From: Ianthella basta
Taxonomy: Eukaryota > Porifera > Demospongiae > Verongiida > Ianthellidae
Direction of reading: 5' to 3'
Assembly (NCBI GenBank): GCA_964019415.1
Contig: OZ025874.1
Span: 1,843,012-1,907,011 of the forward strand
Length of the DNA stretch: 64,000 nt
A program made the translations under genes and the position numbers. The notes beneath the pieces were generated by a model. It saw only the letters and a program-made list of their open reading frames with translations, searched no databases and was not told where the DNA came from. How positions within the stretch are numbered: position 1 is the stretch's first letter; each line of letters starts with the position of its first letter. Below, piece by piece: positions 10,087-22,400 of the stretch.

Positions 10087-10516
10087 CATATACATATGCT
10101 TGGTCTGGTGACTATAGCATCATGAATTTCATTAGTAACAAACAGACCATTCAAATTTCCATTTTTATAATTACTGAAGCTATACCTCAAAAAGTATACT
10201 CCTATGTGGGCTTTTAGTAGGGACATCCTTCTTAAGCTTAGCTACATGTCTTTGGATGCTCTCATTAGTCGCACAAAGGTATAATACTATATCAACAAAG
10301 ATGATGATGCTGTAGAATAGAATGTATCACATGCAGTACAATACAATAGTAATAAGCTTTCCTCATCTTTCCACCCTCCCCCCTCCCAAAAAATTACTCC
10401 ACCACCACATTAATTATCCATCTTTAACATATACCCACGTACATACACGTCTCAACTCTATATCACACCCATTCACCCGTATACCCACTCACCAACACCC
10501 CTATACACATGCAATT
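10087..10516. other. Spacer between the retrotransposon and gene B
   Basis: 10087-10099 is the second copy of the 13-bp target duplication (CATATACATATGC). The rest is 3' flank of gene B: 10340-10520 is pyrimidine- and CA-rich on the plus strand, with a C-rich tract near 10375-10390. No gene is supported. Confidence 0.6.
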
Positions 10517-11065
10517 CTATACATGACCCACCACCACTCCTGCATACCTTTGACCTCTCTTTCTCCTCCATATGTAGAGGATGTAGGCTGCCAGAATGAT
10601 GACTGCAATCACCAATCCTGCACTTATAAAACACACAGACACCAGTGAAAACTTCAGTGTGTCAACCTCCTGAGTAAGACTGCTAATAGAGCCTGGCTGA
10701 GGATTGGAGGCAGTGTTTTTGGAAGAGGTTGGTGGTAGGCTAGATGGAATGGCAGGGTAGTCTCTGCCACACACTGGGTCATTCACAGAGGAGAGAGCAA
10801 AACCACAAAGACCAGCCCTGATTCCGACTTCTCTGTCACGTACAATAACTGTATTGTGCTCACTCAACCAAGTGTTCAGGACGTCCCTCATTGACGTTGC
10901 CAAGGTGTTATTGGCCTTCATAATCACCCCCCGCATGGTGACAAAGTTCTTCCGAATGCACAAGTAACGACTCTTGTAGATGCCGAGGTCATTTGTGTTT
11001 GTATTAGTATTCATCCTAATAGAAGACAGTAGTACCCTTGCTACCATAGATGTGGAGATTGCCAT
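10517..11065 (-). CDS. Gene B exon 4: terminal module, transmembrane helix, tail
   Basis: Starts in phase 0 after CCACACAG with MAISTSMV, then an Asn-Thr-rich segment and the conserved Cys-containing module, a Pro/Ser/Thr stalk, a ~25-residue hydrophobic helix and the tail WRRKRGQR. The extracellular module is clearly alignable with the gene A exon. Confidence 0.77.
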   Translation of the reverse strand: MAISTSMVARVLLSSIRMNTNTNTNDLGIYKSRYLCIRKNFVTMRGVIMKANNTLATSMRDVLNTWLSEHNTVIVRDREVGIRAGLCGFALSSVNDPVCGRDYPAIPSSLPPTSSKNTASNPQPGSISSLTQEVDTLKFSLVSVCFISAGLVIAVIILAAYILYIWRRKRGQRYAGVVVGHV

Positions 11066-14000
11066 CTGTGTGGGTAGGGAGAACTCAAACATTAAATTTG
11101 TAGGCTCACGACTACAACCAATTGAGTGGCATGCAGAGTTGCAAATACTCTTGCCATTATCTTAATGTGAGTAATGCATAATGTGTTCCTTGCATTGTCA
11201 CTGCAGCTGAGCGGTATGTCAAATCCAGGATCAGCCACATTATTTATTCTGCAAAATTTGTTTACCAATTGCAAGCCTATAACATGCTGATCACGAGCGT
11301 TTCAGGTCAGTACAACACTTACATCAAACTCATTGCACTCCTCTTCAGGCCAAAGCTCTAGGTCCACTTCGAATGCAGCCAAGGAACCTACACAACAAGA
11401 AGTGTCAAAAAGTCAGTAAAGGAAATGAAAATTAAATTGACTGTGTCTTGGTTGACCAGTTAGATGACACCAAGATGAATCACATTTGTATATAGATGTA
11501 CCATGCATTTCACAACATTGTGGCTGTAATCACATGTTATACAACATGCGACATGCATAAATTATGTTTGCCAGTGAGGTCTGCCATGGCTACGTCTGAG
11601 GCAATAGTAGTGGTACCTCTTGTAGCTGTGCCATGAGCTCTTTGCACATTGTAACTTTTAGTTCTTCAAAGTGTACTGGTATAGCGGTATGTCAGAATTA
11701 ATCCAGGATCAGCCACATTATTTATGCAAAAATTTGTTTATCAATTGCAAGCCTATAACATGCTCATCATGAGCATTTCAGGTTAGTAGGTCTTCGCCCT
11801 GCAGAAGACCAGAGCATCTGGTCAAAACGTCGGCAAGGTTTTCAACCCTGTTGTGAAGCTGATATTGGAGAACCAACCCCTTTCTAATGCCTGAGCCAGC
11901 TGAGAAGCCCTCACTTCATTTGTACTGGTACAATACAATATCTGCACTTGTGACAGACGACACTGATTATATTCTCGAGCAGGTCTTCATGCAGCTGGTC
12001 ATGTGACAAAGGGGACAGGGTACATACTACTACATATGATTAGGGGACACTGCACATAAAGTTTGGTAAAATGCGACAAGAGGCTGGCTGGGACTCGTTC
12101 ATTGCACAGCAATTTCCCAAATTAAACCTGTCTAAATGTATATGTATGCATGAGTGGCTCTTTTGGGATCTTGTCGCACACTTGGCTACAAATCAATCAG
12201 ATTGCACACCACACTAGTCACGATCATTGACCATAGAGAGATGTTATTGGCTTCAATCTTTGGTCAGTGTGAGTGAATCACTCATTGCCCTACCCACACA
12301 TTAGTGTGGCATGCATGTGTGTGAAAGTGCAGAGTTGAAATCCAAGAAATGCAATGTAGACCCTCTATACTTCTCCCTAGTCTCTCAGTGTGGAGAGATG
12401 GCAGCAATGGCCAATTTTCTATACTAGTCAGTGCTAACAGCATGTAGTATGATAAAACGGTCCAAAAGCTTGAATGCGCAGCAAATGCAGGTGGTCTTGA
12501 TTTGTTGCAGGAAAGGATATAAATGAATCCTATCTGCATCACTGCATGCACTATACACACGGGCAACAGCATATAACTAAAATTTCCAGATCTGTATTTT
12601 AACAACATAGGAACCTGCATGTGTTAGCCGTGTAACAAATGTGGTTGCAGTACTTCACTACTCTGCTCTTACTATATAAAGTCAGGCAGACAAAACTGGA
12701 TGACTTTTACATAAAATAGTGTAGTGTAGCAGTGTAGCTATCATGACAGTAGCGCACTATATTACATGCATGTTTTAGTTACACTATAATAATATATACA
12801 GTAGCATATTAGCATTATGTTGTTGATACATTGCCTACCTATGCATATAAATGTAATTATTACATTTAATGGCAAACCTCCAAAAATCAGGACACCCCCA
12901 TAATGAGGACACTTGGATCTGGTCCCAAGGGTGTCTTGATTATGGAGGTTCCTCTGTATTCATCATACAGACATTCACTTACTATTTCTAGACTACACAG
13001 AAACTGTTAGCTACAACAGCCCACACAAAATAGTATAGTATACTTACCACGAAGAGCGGCAATCCTAATGGTGCTTGACCAGCCACGGAACTCCCAACGG
13101 CAATATCTACGATAGCAATAATAGTAGTAGCTGCTGTTACACACCATGGATACTGACACATTCACATAAAGTGGGCCACTCCCTAGATGTTGTTTGGGTA
13201 CTGAAAATTGGTACGTCTGTCCATTCCTTCTCAAGTTGTCATATTGAGAGCACGTCCTCGAGTGGTAGCCTCGGTAGGTAACAAAGTAGTTGTTGCTTTT
13301 TCCAGAGTGCCCCCTCACTTCCTCCTCCCAGTGCAGCTCAATGTCATATGTCAGTGGGCCTCTATACCGAATAGGTGAAGTCACTTCAAATGCAAAGCTA
13401 ATGTTGTTAGTGTCAGCTCCATCAGTGTTGGGCACTATACGGAGATTGTCAACGGAGATTTCCTCTATTGGAAGACAGCAAACAGAGCACATGACATATC
13501 TACATACACAACTACCTGTACAACCTCTGGGAGTGTCAAAATTAATGTGCTTTTACCGTGCCCTCCAGTAGCATGGACTAGCGTTATATTATGTTTGGAA
13601 CCATAGCTGTAATAGGTATTCTGGTATCAAATATTGTATATCCCAGGTGTTGTGAATTACATGCACCAAACCAAGAAATCTGACTCAGCTTCCCAGACTC
13701 ATTTTCATGCATTACCCATTACTGCTGAAGTATAGGGCTGTTTCTTTAAGTATATTTTCAAACGGTTATATAGCTGTCATGATTGATTTAATGTTCAAAC
13801 TAGCTGCATTCGCTGTGCTCTTTCATCAGATATATCTCAATTCTTTAATACTTGGCAGACAAATAATATTTCTTGTCTTTCTAACAAAGATGAATTGAGT
13901 TTAGACATTTCAACCCCAAACTCATGGTGTTTAGACTGGTACATGCATCCAGTGCACAAAAATGGCTGCCACAACAGTTTCTTTGTGGTGTATGGCGGAC

Positions 14001-14762
14001 CTCCCAGAAAGAATGGACATTTACCGCAGCACATACATTATAGGCACTTAAATTGTAACACATTGCCGTCCCCATTTAATGCTAATACTTACCTGGGATA
14101 AGCGCCCAGCATGAATGTATGTCTATTCTTTTGGGGGAGACCGTATAGTTGGTCTAGCTGTAGGGATCAACTAACATGCATAGGATTGATCTTTGTGTGT
14201 ACATGCCACTGCATTGTGCTCAGAAGCATGTGACCATCATGTGGCTATAAGAGCGGGAACCACTCTTTATCCAATGAAACCAGTCTCATGCATACCAGGT
14301 ATCACATCTATTGCTTATAGGTCTTGCCATTATCTAGCTAGGTGAACCCATGGCCAACATTATCTTCACATCGTATAGCTATAGGCACTCCCTGTAGCTC
14401 ACTAGCTACACTAAGTTCGATGCTTGACCAGCCTGCATGCCTTGCTTCATGAATGTCAGTATTAAAATTTATCCCACAATTGTACACGGACCTTGAAGCT
14501 ATATATCTATGAGTAATCAGCCACGATACGTAGCTACATCTACAAAGAGAGAGCACATGGCATGATGCTACAGGATAGTTTATGGGCAATATGCCTGTGG
14601 ACTGTCAGTATACTGTCGGCGTGAGGGTCCTACAAACACCCGAGTCCCGTTCTCCTAACGAGTCACGTTCATACGTACATTCATTAAGCACTCACCATAA
14701 GCGAGAATCGTAGTACAGAAGAAAGCCAGTACGCACGTAGAAGCGAAAAAGAGGACACCCAT
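10517..14762 (-). CDS. Gene B: single-pass membrane receptor-like protein, paralogue of A
   Basis: Exons are 14762-14696 (signal peptide), 13464-13048 (domain), 11387-11323 (linker) and 11065-10517 (terminal module). The joined length of 1098 nt gives 365 aa plus stop, with GT-AG introns and the same phases as gene A. The N-terminus is MGVLFF...VLAFFCTTIL. The domain exon starts EEISVDN and has YDIELHWEEEV, YQFSVPKQHLGSGPLYVNV and a Cys/Trp end (CRWEFRGWSS). The last exon carries the RYLCIRKNF, MRDVLNTWL and GLCGFAL blocks, one transmembrane helix at about residues 324-348 (GLVIAVIILAAY) and a basic tail (RRKRGQR). A donor-like CAAAG|GTATGC at 10548 could join a further tail exon, as at the same place in A. 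Predicted to sit in the plasma membrane; ligand and family are not recognised. Confidence 0.77.
11212..11310. repeat. Duplicated ~100-bp segment, copy 1
   Basis: About 100 bp containing CCAGGATCAGCCACATTATT, TTGCAAGCCTATAACATGCT and a TTTCAGGT end reappears with few changes at 11684-11789. Copy 1 ends close to the donor side of the gene B linker exon. The segment may be a fragment of an interspersed repeat. Confidence 0.7.
11323..11387 (-). CDS. Gene B exon 3: linker exon
   Basis: 65 bp, phase 1 to phase 0, from GTGTAG|GTTCC to GAT|GTAAGT. It encodes SLAAFEVDLELWPEEEC plus NEFD, the same 21-codon length as in A. Confidence 0.77.
11684..11789. repeat. Duplicated ~100-bp segment, copy 2
   Basis: Matches 11212-11310. 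The following sequence (11790-11890) has GTCAAAACGTCGGCAAGG; motifs of this sort are common in invertebrate retroelement-derived repeats, but I cannot assign a family. Confidence 0.65.
12875..12950. repeat. Inverted-repeat (MITE-like) fragment
   Basis: AACCTCCA at the left and TGGAGGTT at the right are the ends of ~22-bp imperfect arms (…CAGGACACCC against GGGTGTCTTG…) separated by ~30 bp. I see no convincing target duplication, so this may be a worn foldback element or a chance hairpin within the gene B intron. Confidence 0.5.
13048..13464 (-). CDS. Gene B exon 2: extracellular domain
   Basis: 417 bp, phase 1 on both sides, from CAATAG|AGGAAATC to CGTG|GTAAGT. It is 139 codons with several potential N-glycosylation sites (NNIS, NVS, NSS), as expected of an exported domain. 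It contains YDIELHW, GSGPLYVNVSVSMVC and the CRWEFRG ending. Confidence 0.77.
14696..14762 (-). CDS. Gene B exon 1: signal peptide
   Basis: ATG at 14762, 22 hydrophobic codons, phase 1 donor TATG|GTGAGT. Length and phase are identical to gene A exon 1. Confidence 0.72.
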
Positions 14763-16063
14763 TGCGCTTCGCGGTTTAGGAACTAGCTTTCCGTATACTA
14801 TATATTAACGTATATGCAGTGACGTATAACGTCCGTACAGTACATACGTGCAGGTATCTGTAAACTTCGACCTTCTTTCACAGCTAAGTTCAACCTGAAC
14901 ATTACACGTGATCTGGCATCAGATCAAGAGACTGTAGCTAAGGACTGCAAAGTACAGGATCGGACTATCTAACTACCGCTAATACTTTACTCCGTGGCGT
15001 TGAACGAAGCGACAGCACAGCTACAGTTGTGGTGGCTTATTTCGTCACAATCATGGGGCTAAACACTAAAGTATTTCTCTTGCAGCACGACGAATGCATA
15101 GCTATCTATTGTCCTAGTTTCCATAACAGACTGATGCATTCATGGCACTAGTGTTACCATAACAGGAACTGATCGAAATGTAATCGTATATATATATATA
15201 TGTGCCCAAATGTACTACCCCGTAGATCAAAGTCCAAAGGTCTGTAATCAATTTGCTTTGGCAGCTAGGAGAATTATTGATAGTTATGCCTCTTATTAAT
15301 ATTCTATCACTGCGCAGCATACTCAGACACTGTATTGGCGTTAGACATTATGCATTTGCTATAATTAATTTTATATAATGCAAAGAGGGGTTTTGTGTAT
15401 AATATACCCAAATGCACTATAGCTACATGGCTTAATTATACATCAAAGTCCAAGGATCTGTGTACAGATGCACTGCCAAATGCTATGTGGTTTAGGAGAT
15501 TCATTTCCTCCTAGCACCCCAGACAGGTGCATGTGCTGGCTGCATACTGTAACCAGTATTGACTACATCTTCCACCTCCCCCATACATGTGCATGATTAT
15601 ATGTGTAACTATTGGTGAATAATCAAGACTATATATAGATGGCTGTAATAATTATGTAGTATAAATGTTGATCACCCAAGACTTATTACTGTATGTGATG
15701 CACTACATGATACTAATTCTCTAATCATACTATGATAATGTGTATAAGTCTGTATCCTGGCAACCTGTTAGCTGTAACAGGTTATGATTTAACTGTAGGT
15801 AGAGAAGATAGTGTTTAGATTAATGCATGTGCATATAAAGGTCATGTATTGATTTCATGTGTTGGTGCTCACTGGTGTGCATGTATAAACGTGTGTGGGG
15901 TGGGTGTGCATGAGTGAATGTGAGTGCATGACTGTCTGTGAGTGCACATGTATTATGCATATTGCAAGCGAATGTACAGTCATGTGTACATACATGCTCC
16001 TGCTTTCATTCAAGACATATAATAATTGTACCTAGCTCTCTCCTCAATACTCTCCTTAAGTAC
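14763..16063. other. Intergenic DNA between gene B (5') and gene C (3')
   Basis: No gene is supported. The interval should contain the gene B promoter near 14770-15000 and the gene C 3' UTR near 15900-16060. I looked on the minus strand for a transmembrane or tail exon that could complete gene C and found none. Confidence 0.5.
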
Positions 16064-16405
16064 TTACTTTCTTCTCCTTATCTTCTTTTCTCCTTTCATG
16101 CAGGGAGGGTCTTCCAAACTGGTCAGAGCTATTCCACAGGCTCCCTCTTTGACATTTATCTGACGATCAGCCACCACAATATGCCTTGCTCCACCCTTCA
16201 GCCAGTCAGCAAGGATGTCACGCATCTTGGTGGCTAGAAAGTCATTTATCTTGACAAAAAGTCCTCTGAAGCTGAGATAGCCTTTGTGCTCACACAAATA
16301 CCTCTCACTAACAAGCTGAAGATATGATGTGTCCAAAATGTTAGCAGCATTGTCACGGATAGCGTTCATCAAAATTGAGGAAATTACAGAGGCCTTTATG
16401 GTGCC
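16064..16405 (-). CDS. Gene C terminal-module exon
   Basis: Phase 0 start after TTGATAG with GTIKASV; blocks [28 protein letters not shown] and EDPPC. The 111 bp at 16124-16234 are identical to 28286-28396 of gene D, although the upstream half of the exon is clearly diverged. The frame ends at TAA (16064) after a Lys/Arg-rich stretch; AGAAA|GTAAGT at that point is a good donor, so the annotated stop may be intronic. Confidence 0.65.
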   Translation of the reverse strand, partial: GTIKASVISSILMNAIRDNAANILDTSYLQLVSERYLCEHKGYLSFRGLFVKINDFLATKMRDILADWLKGGARHIVVADRQINVKEGACGIALTSLEDPPCMKGEKKIRRRK

Positions 16406-19400
16406 CTATCAAGAGAGAGCAGAGAGAATATTGCTAAAGACCTGTATAGTTGCGAATGGCCCTGCATATAGCAATACTATAATATACTACTGTTTATCCA
16501 GTCAGCAAAAGTTGACACATGTTATTTTTATAGCATAATAGTCTTTGAATGATGCTGTGAACATGTGTTGGTCATCTGAAGGTGAGCACTGTCAAAATTG
16601 TCATGCATGCTGTATGCTCACAGCAGCTTCAAAGCATTCTTCTTTTGGCCACAGTTTCAGATCCACCTCAAATGGAGCAAGGGAACCTGCAAGCGAAAAT
16701 GAACAAATCATGTAAAACTCACTTAATTTTGCAATTATCTGAGTCATGGCATGGCATTAAAAGTGGAGAATGAGCAACATGTGTAGAATATTTAAAGCAT
16801 TTTACTATTTTATCAAGAGAATAATGTTGCATTGTTATGGTTATATATTGTATCAGCTGTATAGAGTTAACATACATGCAACGATATGTATTGCGTGTTG
16901 CAGTGTGTGATCATACGTACCTCTCTTTGCTGAGATGCCAATATTACTGCTGATCTGACTAGTATAACGATACTGAGAACAGTATGTACAGAACCTGGAT
17001 GTAACTCGAGAGAAGGCCAGACTGACAGATGCATTGATAGACAGTGGGCCATTACCCAACACTGCAGTAGCCACTGTCAGTTTGTAGGAGCCAGGTTTGA
17101 CTAGCTCAAAGCTGTGGTTTGGTGTGCCACTACAGGTTCTTTCATCTGTGATAGAGACATATTGATGGTAAGTGCGGGATCCAGTGTAGTCTCCAAACTC
17201 TTTTCTCAATTCACTCCATTGTATCTGCACACGGTAGTCAAGGCTAATACTAGGGTTGAGCCTGGGATATATGTCAAAACTGAACACTGCATTCTTTTCC
17301 TCTAGATCATTCTGAGTGGTGATGTCCTGGAGATTCACAATACTCACTGGTCCTATGGTATAATAGCATTGAGGAGAAGCAACAATAACTCAATCATTAA
17401 TTGTATGTCAACTAACTAGATAACCCCATCTCTCCTGCTCTGTCTCCTTCTCTTCGTCTCCTTTCTTCTCTCCCTCCTGTTTCTATCCTTTGAGCACAAT
17501 TAATTTCTCTTTTTGTGTGGATGTGTGTACTCAAAAGCCTGCAAGAGCTATTACATTCTAACCTCTCTTGGCACTAATCTCCAAAGGATGAGAACTCCCT
17601 CTAATCTGCCAGTCAATACAGCCGCACCAATCCTTTGGGTAAGTATTTCGATGCCAGCTGCCAAAAATATACTGATATCTGATACAGGAGATGTTTGTGG
17701 CAAGTTGCACCAGCAGGGAGCCTTCTCCAAGAAGATGAAGAGGAACAGAGAGCTGATATGTTCCAGTTTGTCCAATTCTCTTCAGTTGGGCATCGGATTG
17801 ATTGAAATATTTGCAGTTTGCTACTACAATGATCCCTGAGCTTGTACCATTGACCCGCCTCCAAGTGAGACGCAGATCAATACCAAGGGATGTGTTCACG
17901 CGAGTTATAGGGTCAAATTCAAACTCAAATATGACTGTGTTGTTTCTGAGACTGCTCTCTGTTGTACCATCTCTAAAGTTGATCACATCAAAGACACCTA
18001 TTACAGAGATAAAAGAACTATAATATTGGCAACAGGATCACTCCTTACAGCTGTGCTTATATCTTGCAAATCCAGTCAGTCTGCTTTCATTATAACTATC
18101 CATTTTATCCACAAGAATTGATGAATACTTGGTATTTCTGGCACTATCTATTGTTATAGCCAAGCAACAGCGATCAACTTGTGGAAACTTCCAATTTAAC
18201 TGCACTTACTTCAGTACATTGTGAATTTGATGATTTAATCTGTTATTGCATAACTATGACTAAAAAGCATGCCTGCGAGGCACAACTAAACCCATACATA
18301 CCTTGCTTGGCATCAATCAAGATGGCGTCTGACTCTTCTTCATGCATGCCACTGAATGCAGAGGCAGTTAAAACGGTTGCTTAAAAATCTGTAGCGTAAA
18401 CACAGCAATTTTGCAGATAGTGTCAGTTGTATATAGAGTCCCCTTTCCAAGCTGTCTTGCATCCACAGTGAAGCGATACTTGGTGCCAATCCTGGTCTTC
18501 AGCTCATAGTCATACACCTTGATAGCATTAACTTTGACAACTTTGTAACGGGTATGTAGCGTACTGTGACATGCATGTGACCTTACCTTAGCTTACCTGT
18601 CTGTAGTCCTCATGACCACCCTGTTTACAAGTGTTTTGTTGTAATAGGTCACGATCTCTTGTGTAATTGTCACCTTTTTATCTCAGTTTCCTGTATCACC
18701 CTTTTGGTATATAATGTGCTGTTTGTAGTGGCTCAGAGAGCCATCTTGTTATTGATTCAGTGTCTAACCTAAGTTGTGCTCCGTAGTAGCCGGGTAGAAG
18801 TGTTTCCTCCTTGGTTTTACATGCCAGTACGCACTCCTCGGCTACATTGGTGACCCGAACGTCAATTTTCACAGCCGCACCCCTTCGCGATGTCGGAAGA
18901 CGCTCCAGAACACTCCCCACCCGTCTCACCGCCTGCCACGGTGTCAGCCGTAGCTCTCAAGATACCGCCGTTCTGGCCGGCTGACCCGCGCCTTTGGTTC
19001 GCCCAGGTTGAGGCTCAATTCACTACCAGGTCCATCACTAGCCAAAAGACTCGGTTCGACCACGTTATCGCCTCGCTTTCACCCGAATTTGCCACGGAGG
19101 TACGCGACCTTATCCTCAACCCACCGGAAGCTACACCCTACGATACCCTAAAGGCCCAGCTCATACAACGCACTGCCGCTTCGGCCCAACGACGCCTGCA
19201 ACTCCTGTTCCATTCTGAACAGCTTGGAGACCGCAAACCAACCCAATTGCTCCGCAGAATGCAGCAACTGATGGGAGATTCTGCTCCGGCTAACCCATCC
19301 GACAATTCTTTGCTTAGGGAACTCTTCCTGCAACGCCTCCCTAGCAATGTACGGATGGTACTAGCTTCGACAGGGGAAAACTTATCCATCGACAACCTAG

Positions 19401-22400
19401 CAGCTATGGCCGACAAGATTATGGAAGTGGCAGTGCCCACTGTGTCTTCAGTCGCCACCCCTCCACCCCCTCCCAACCCCGAGGTCGCCCAACTTAGGGA
19501 GGAGGTAGCGGAATTACGCCGGCTCATCAACTCCCTCCAGGTGTCCCAGCCACCCACTGCCCAACGTTCCAGATCTCGTTCCCGATCTCGGCACAACAGT
19601 CCCTCTCGGGACAATTCTCCAGCAGCTGGTTTGTGCTGGTACCACCAACGCTTTGGTGAAAGGGCCACTAAGTGTACTTCCCCCTGTTCGTGGACGGGAA
19701 ACACCCAGGCCAAGTGCTAATGGCGACAAGCACCTCTGGCCAAACACCAAGTCGCCTATTTTTTGTCTCCGATCGCACTACAGGCCTAAAGTTCCTAGTT
19801 GATACGGGTGCAGAGGTGAGTGTTTTACCCCCCTCCCGTCGTGTTTGCACCCCTTCAACTCCCGGACCTACTCTACAAGCAGCCAACCAGTCCCCCATTG
19901 CGACTTTCGGCACGCGGACCCTTGTCTTGAACCTAGGACTCAGACGCCCTTTCAACTGGACATTTATCGTCGCTGAGGTGCGTCATCCCATCCTAGGTGC
20001 AGATTTTTTGGGGCACTTCAACCTCATGGTGGATATCACAGGTAGCCGTTTGGTCGACAACCTCACTCAACTGAGAATCAACGGCATTACTACCCACACC
20101 ACCTCTCCTAGCCCCTCTGTTCCGCGCCCACCCTCTAGCAACCCCTTCTCAGCCCTACTCAACGAGTTTCCCACACTCGTCCATCCACCTCCCCCGGATC
20201 AACCAGTCAAGCACCAGGTGACTCACCACATCACCACCGAAGGACCTCCAGTAGCTGCACGTCCTCGCAGGTTGCCTCCAGAACGCCTTAAGGTAGCCCG
20301 TTCTGAGTTTGACCAGTTGCTCGCCTCAGGCATCATTCGACCCTCTGCTAGCAGCTGGGCTTCACCCCTTCATATGGTGCCCAAGAAGACACCGGGACAG
20401 TGGCGCCCCTGTGGCGACTACCGGGCACTCAACCACACCACGGTCCCTGACCATTACCCTGTGCCACACATTCAGGATTTTTCATCCTCCCTACGTGGCT
20501 CCATGATCTTCAGCAAGATTGACCTGGTGAAAGCGTACTACCACATCCCTGTGGAACCCTCAGACATCCCAAAAACTGCGGTTGTTACCCCCTTTGGTTT
20601 GTTTGAGTTTGTTCGCATGCCTTTTGGGCTGCGCAACGCAGCCCAAACCTTCCAGCGTTTCATGGACCAGGTCCTCCATGGGTTGCCGTTCAGCTATGCC
20701 TACTTGGATGACATCCTAATTGCCAGCAAAGATGCAGAGGAACACCATTCACATCTACGACAAGTGTTCACCCGGCTACAGGATCACGGCATTCAAATCA
20801 ACCCTGCCAAATGCGTCCTCGGTGAACCTACCTTGGAATTCCTCGGCCATCTGGTTGACAAAGATGGTATTCATCCACTGAAGGACAAGGTCCAGGCTGT
20901 TCGTGGCTACCCACAGCCCACAACTCAACGTGAGTTAAGGCGGTTTTTGGGTCTTATCAATTTCTATCACAGGTTCATCCCAGGGTGTGCTCGCATTCTT
21001 CACCCACTGCACGCCCTATTGTCTGACAAGGCACCCAAGAACGCCACCCTGGAGTGGACCCGTTCAGCCACAGAAGCCTTCAACGCCATTAAAGAGGCTT
21101 TGTCCAATGCATCAATGCTGTGCCACCCTCAATCAGATGCACCAACCTGCATTATTACAGACGCCTCTGATGTGGCTGTCGGAGCAGTCTTACAGCAGTG
21201 CATTGACTCCATCTGGAGTCCCATCGCCTATTTCTCCAGAAAGCTGCGCCCAGCAGAGACAAGGTATAGTACATTCGACCGTGAGTTACTTGCCATCTAC
21301 CTTGCAATCAAACATTTCCGACACTTTGTTGAAGGTAGACCTTTCCACATCATCACGGATCACAAACCCCTGATCTTTGCTTTCTCCACCAAGCCCAGGC
21401 ACCAATCCCCAAGGCAGATCCGCCACCTTGACTTCATTGGACAATTCACCTCTGACATCCGCTACATAAAGGGGTCAGCCAACTTGGCTGCAGATGCCCT
21501 CTCACGCATTGAGGTTGATGCGGTCCACACACTGCCTATCCCTGGCATCGACTTCAAGGCCATGGCCGAGGCCCAGCGTCAAGGTATCCCACACCATGAC
21601 TCCTTACAGCTCCAGGAGTTGCCTGCCCCCACCACAGACGCCACCCTGCAATGTGACGTGTCCACGGGAACACCTCGACCCTATGTACCACAGCAGTTCC
21701 GGCGAAGCGTGTTTGACAGCCTCCACAACCTCTCTCATCCTGGCATCAGGGCAACACAACGCCTCATTGCCAGTCGTTTTGTGTGGCCTGGCATGAATGC
21801 TGATGTACGACAATGGGCACGCTCATGTCTACAATGTCAGCGATCCAAGATCCATCGACATACAACCACTCCAGTGTCCACTTTCAAAACCCCTGACAGC
21901 CGTTTTGACCATGTACACATTGATTTGGTTGGACCACTGCCACCACAAAGAGGCTACACGTACCTGCTCACTTGTGTCGACAGGTTCACTCGCTGGGCAG
22001 AAGCACTGCCCCTCCCAAATATCACTGCTGACACCGTAGCCCACACTTTTCTACTAGGATGGGTAGCCCGTTTTGGGGTGCCATCAACTATCACTACGGA
22101 CCGTGGAAGCCAGTTTGAATCCGACCTCTTCCGTCAACTCACTCGGTGGCTGGGTTCCCACAGGATCCGCACCACTGCCTACCACCCCTCGGCTAACGGC
22201 CTAGTTGAACGCTTCCATCGACAGCTCAAAGCAGCCCTGATGGCCCATTCACCCACTTTCAACTGGCTGGATGCTCTCCCAGTAGTCCTTCTCGGGATAC
22301 ACACTGCCTTCAAGGAAGACATCACCTGTACCAGCGCAGACCTTGTTTATGGTACAACACTTCGTCTCCCAGGGTCCTTCTTCTCTCCATCTGTGGATAC

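Noticed and set aside
19138-19955. Minus-strand open frames opposite gag and early pol
   Set aside because: Shadows of the retrotransposon genes; gene C is interrupted here and its frame does not continue into the element.
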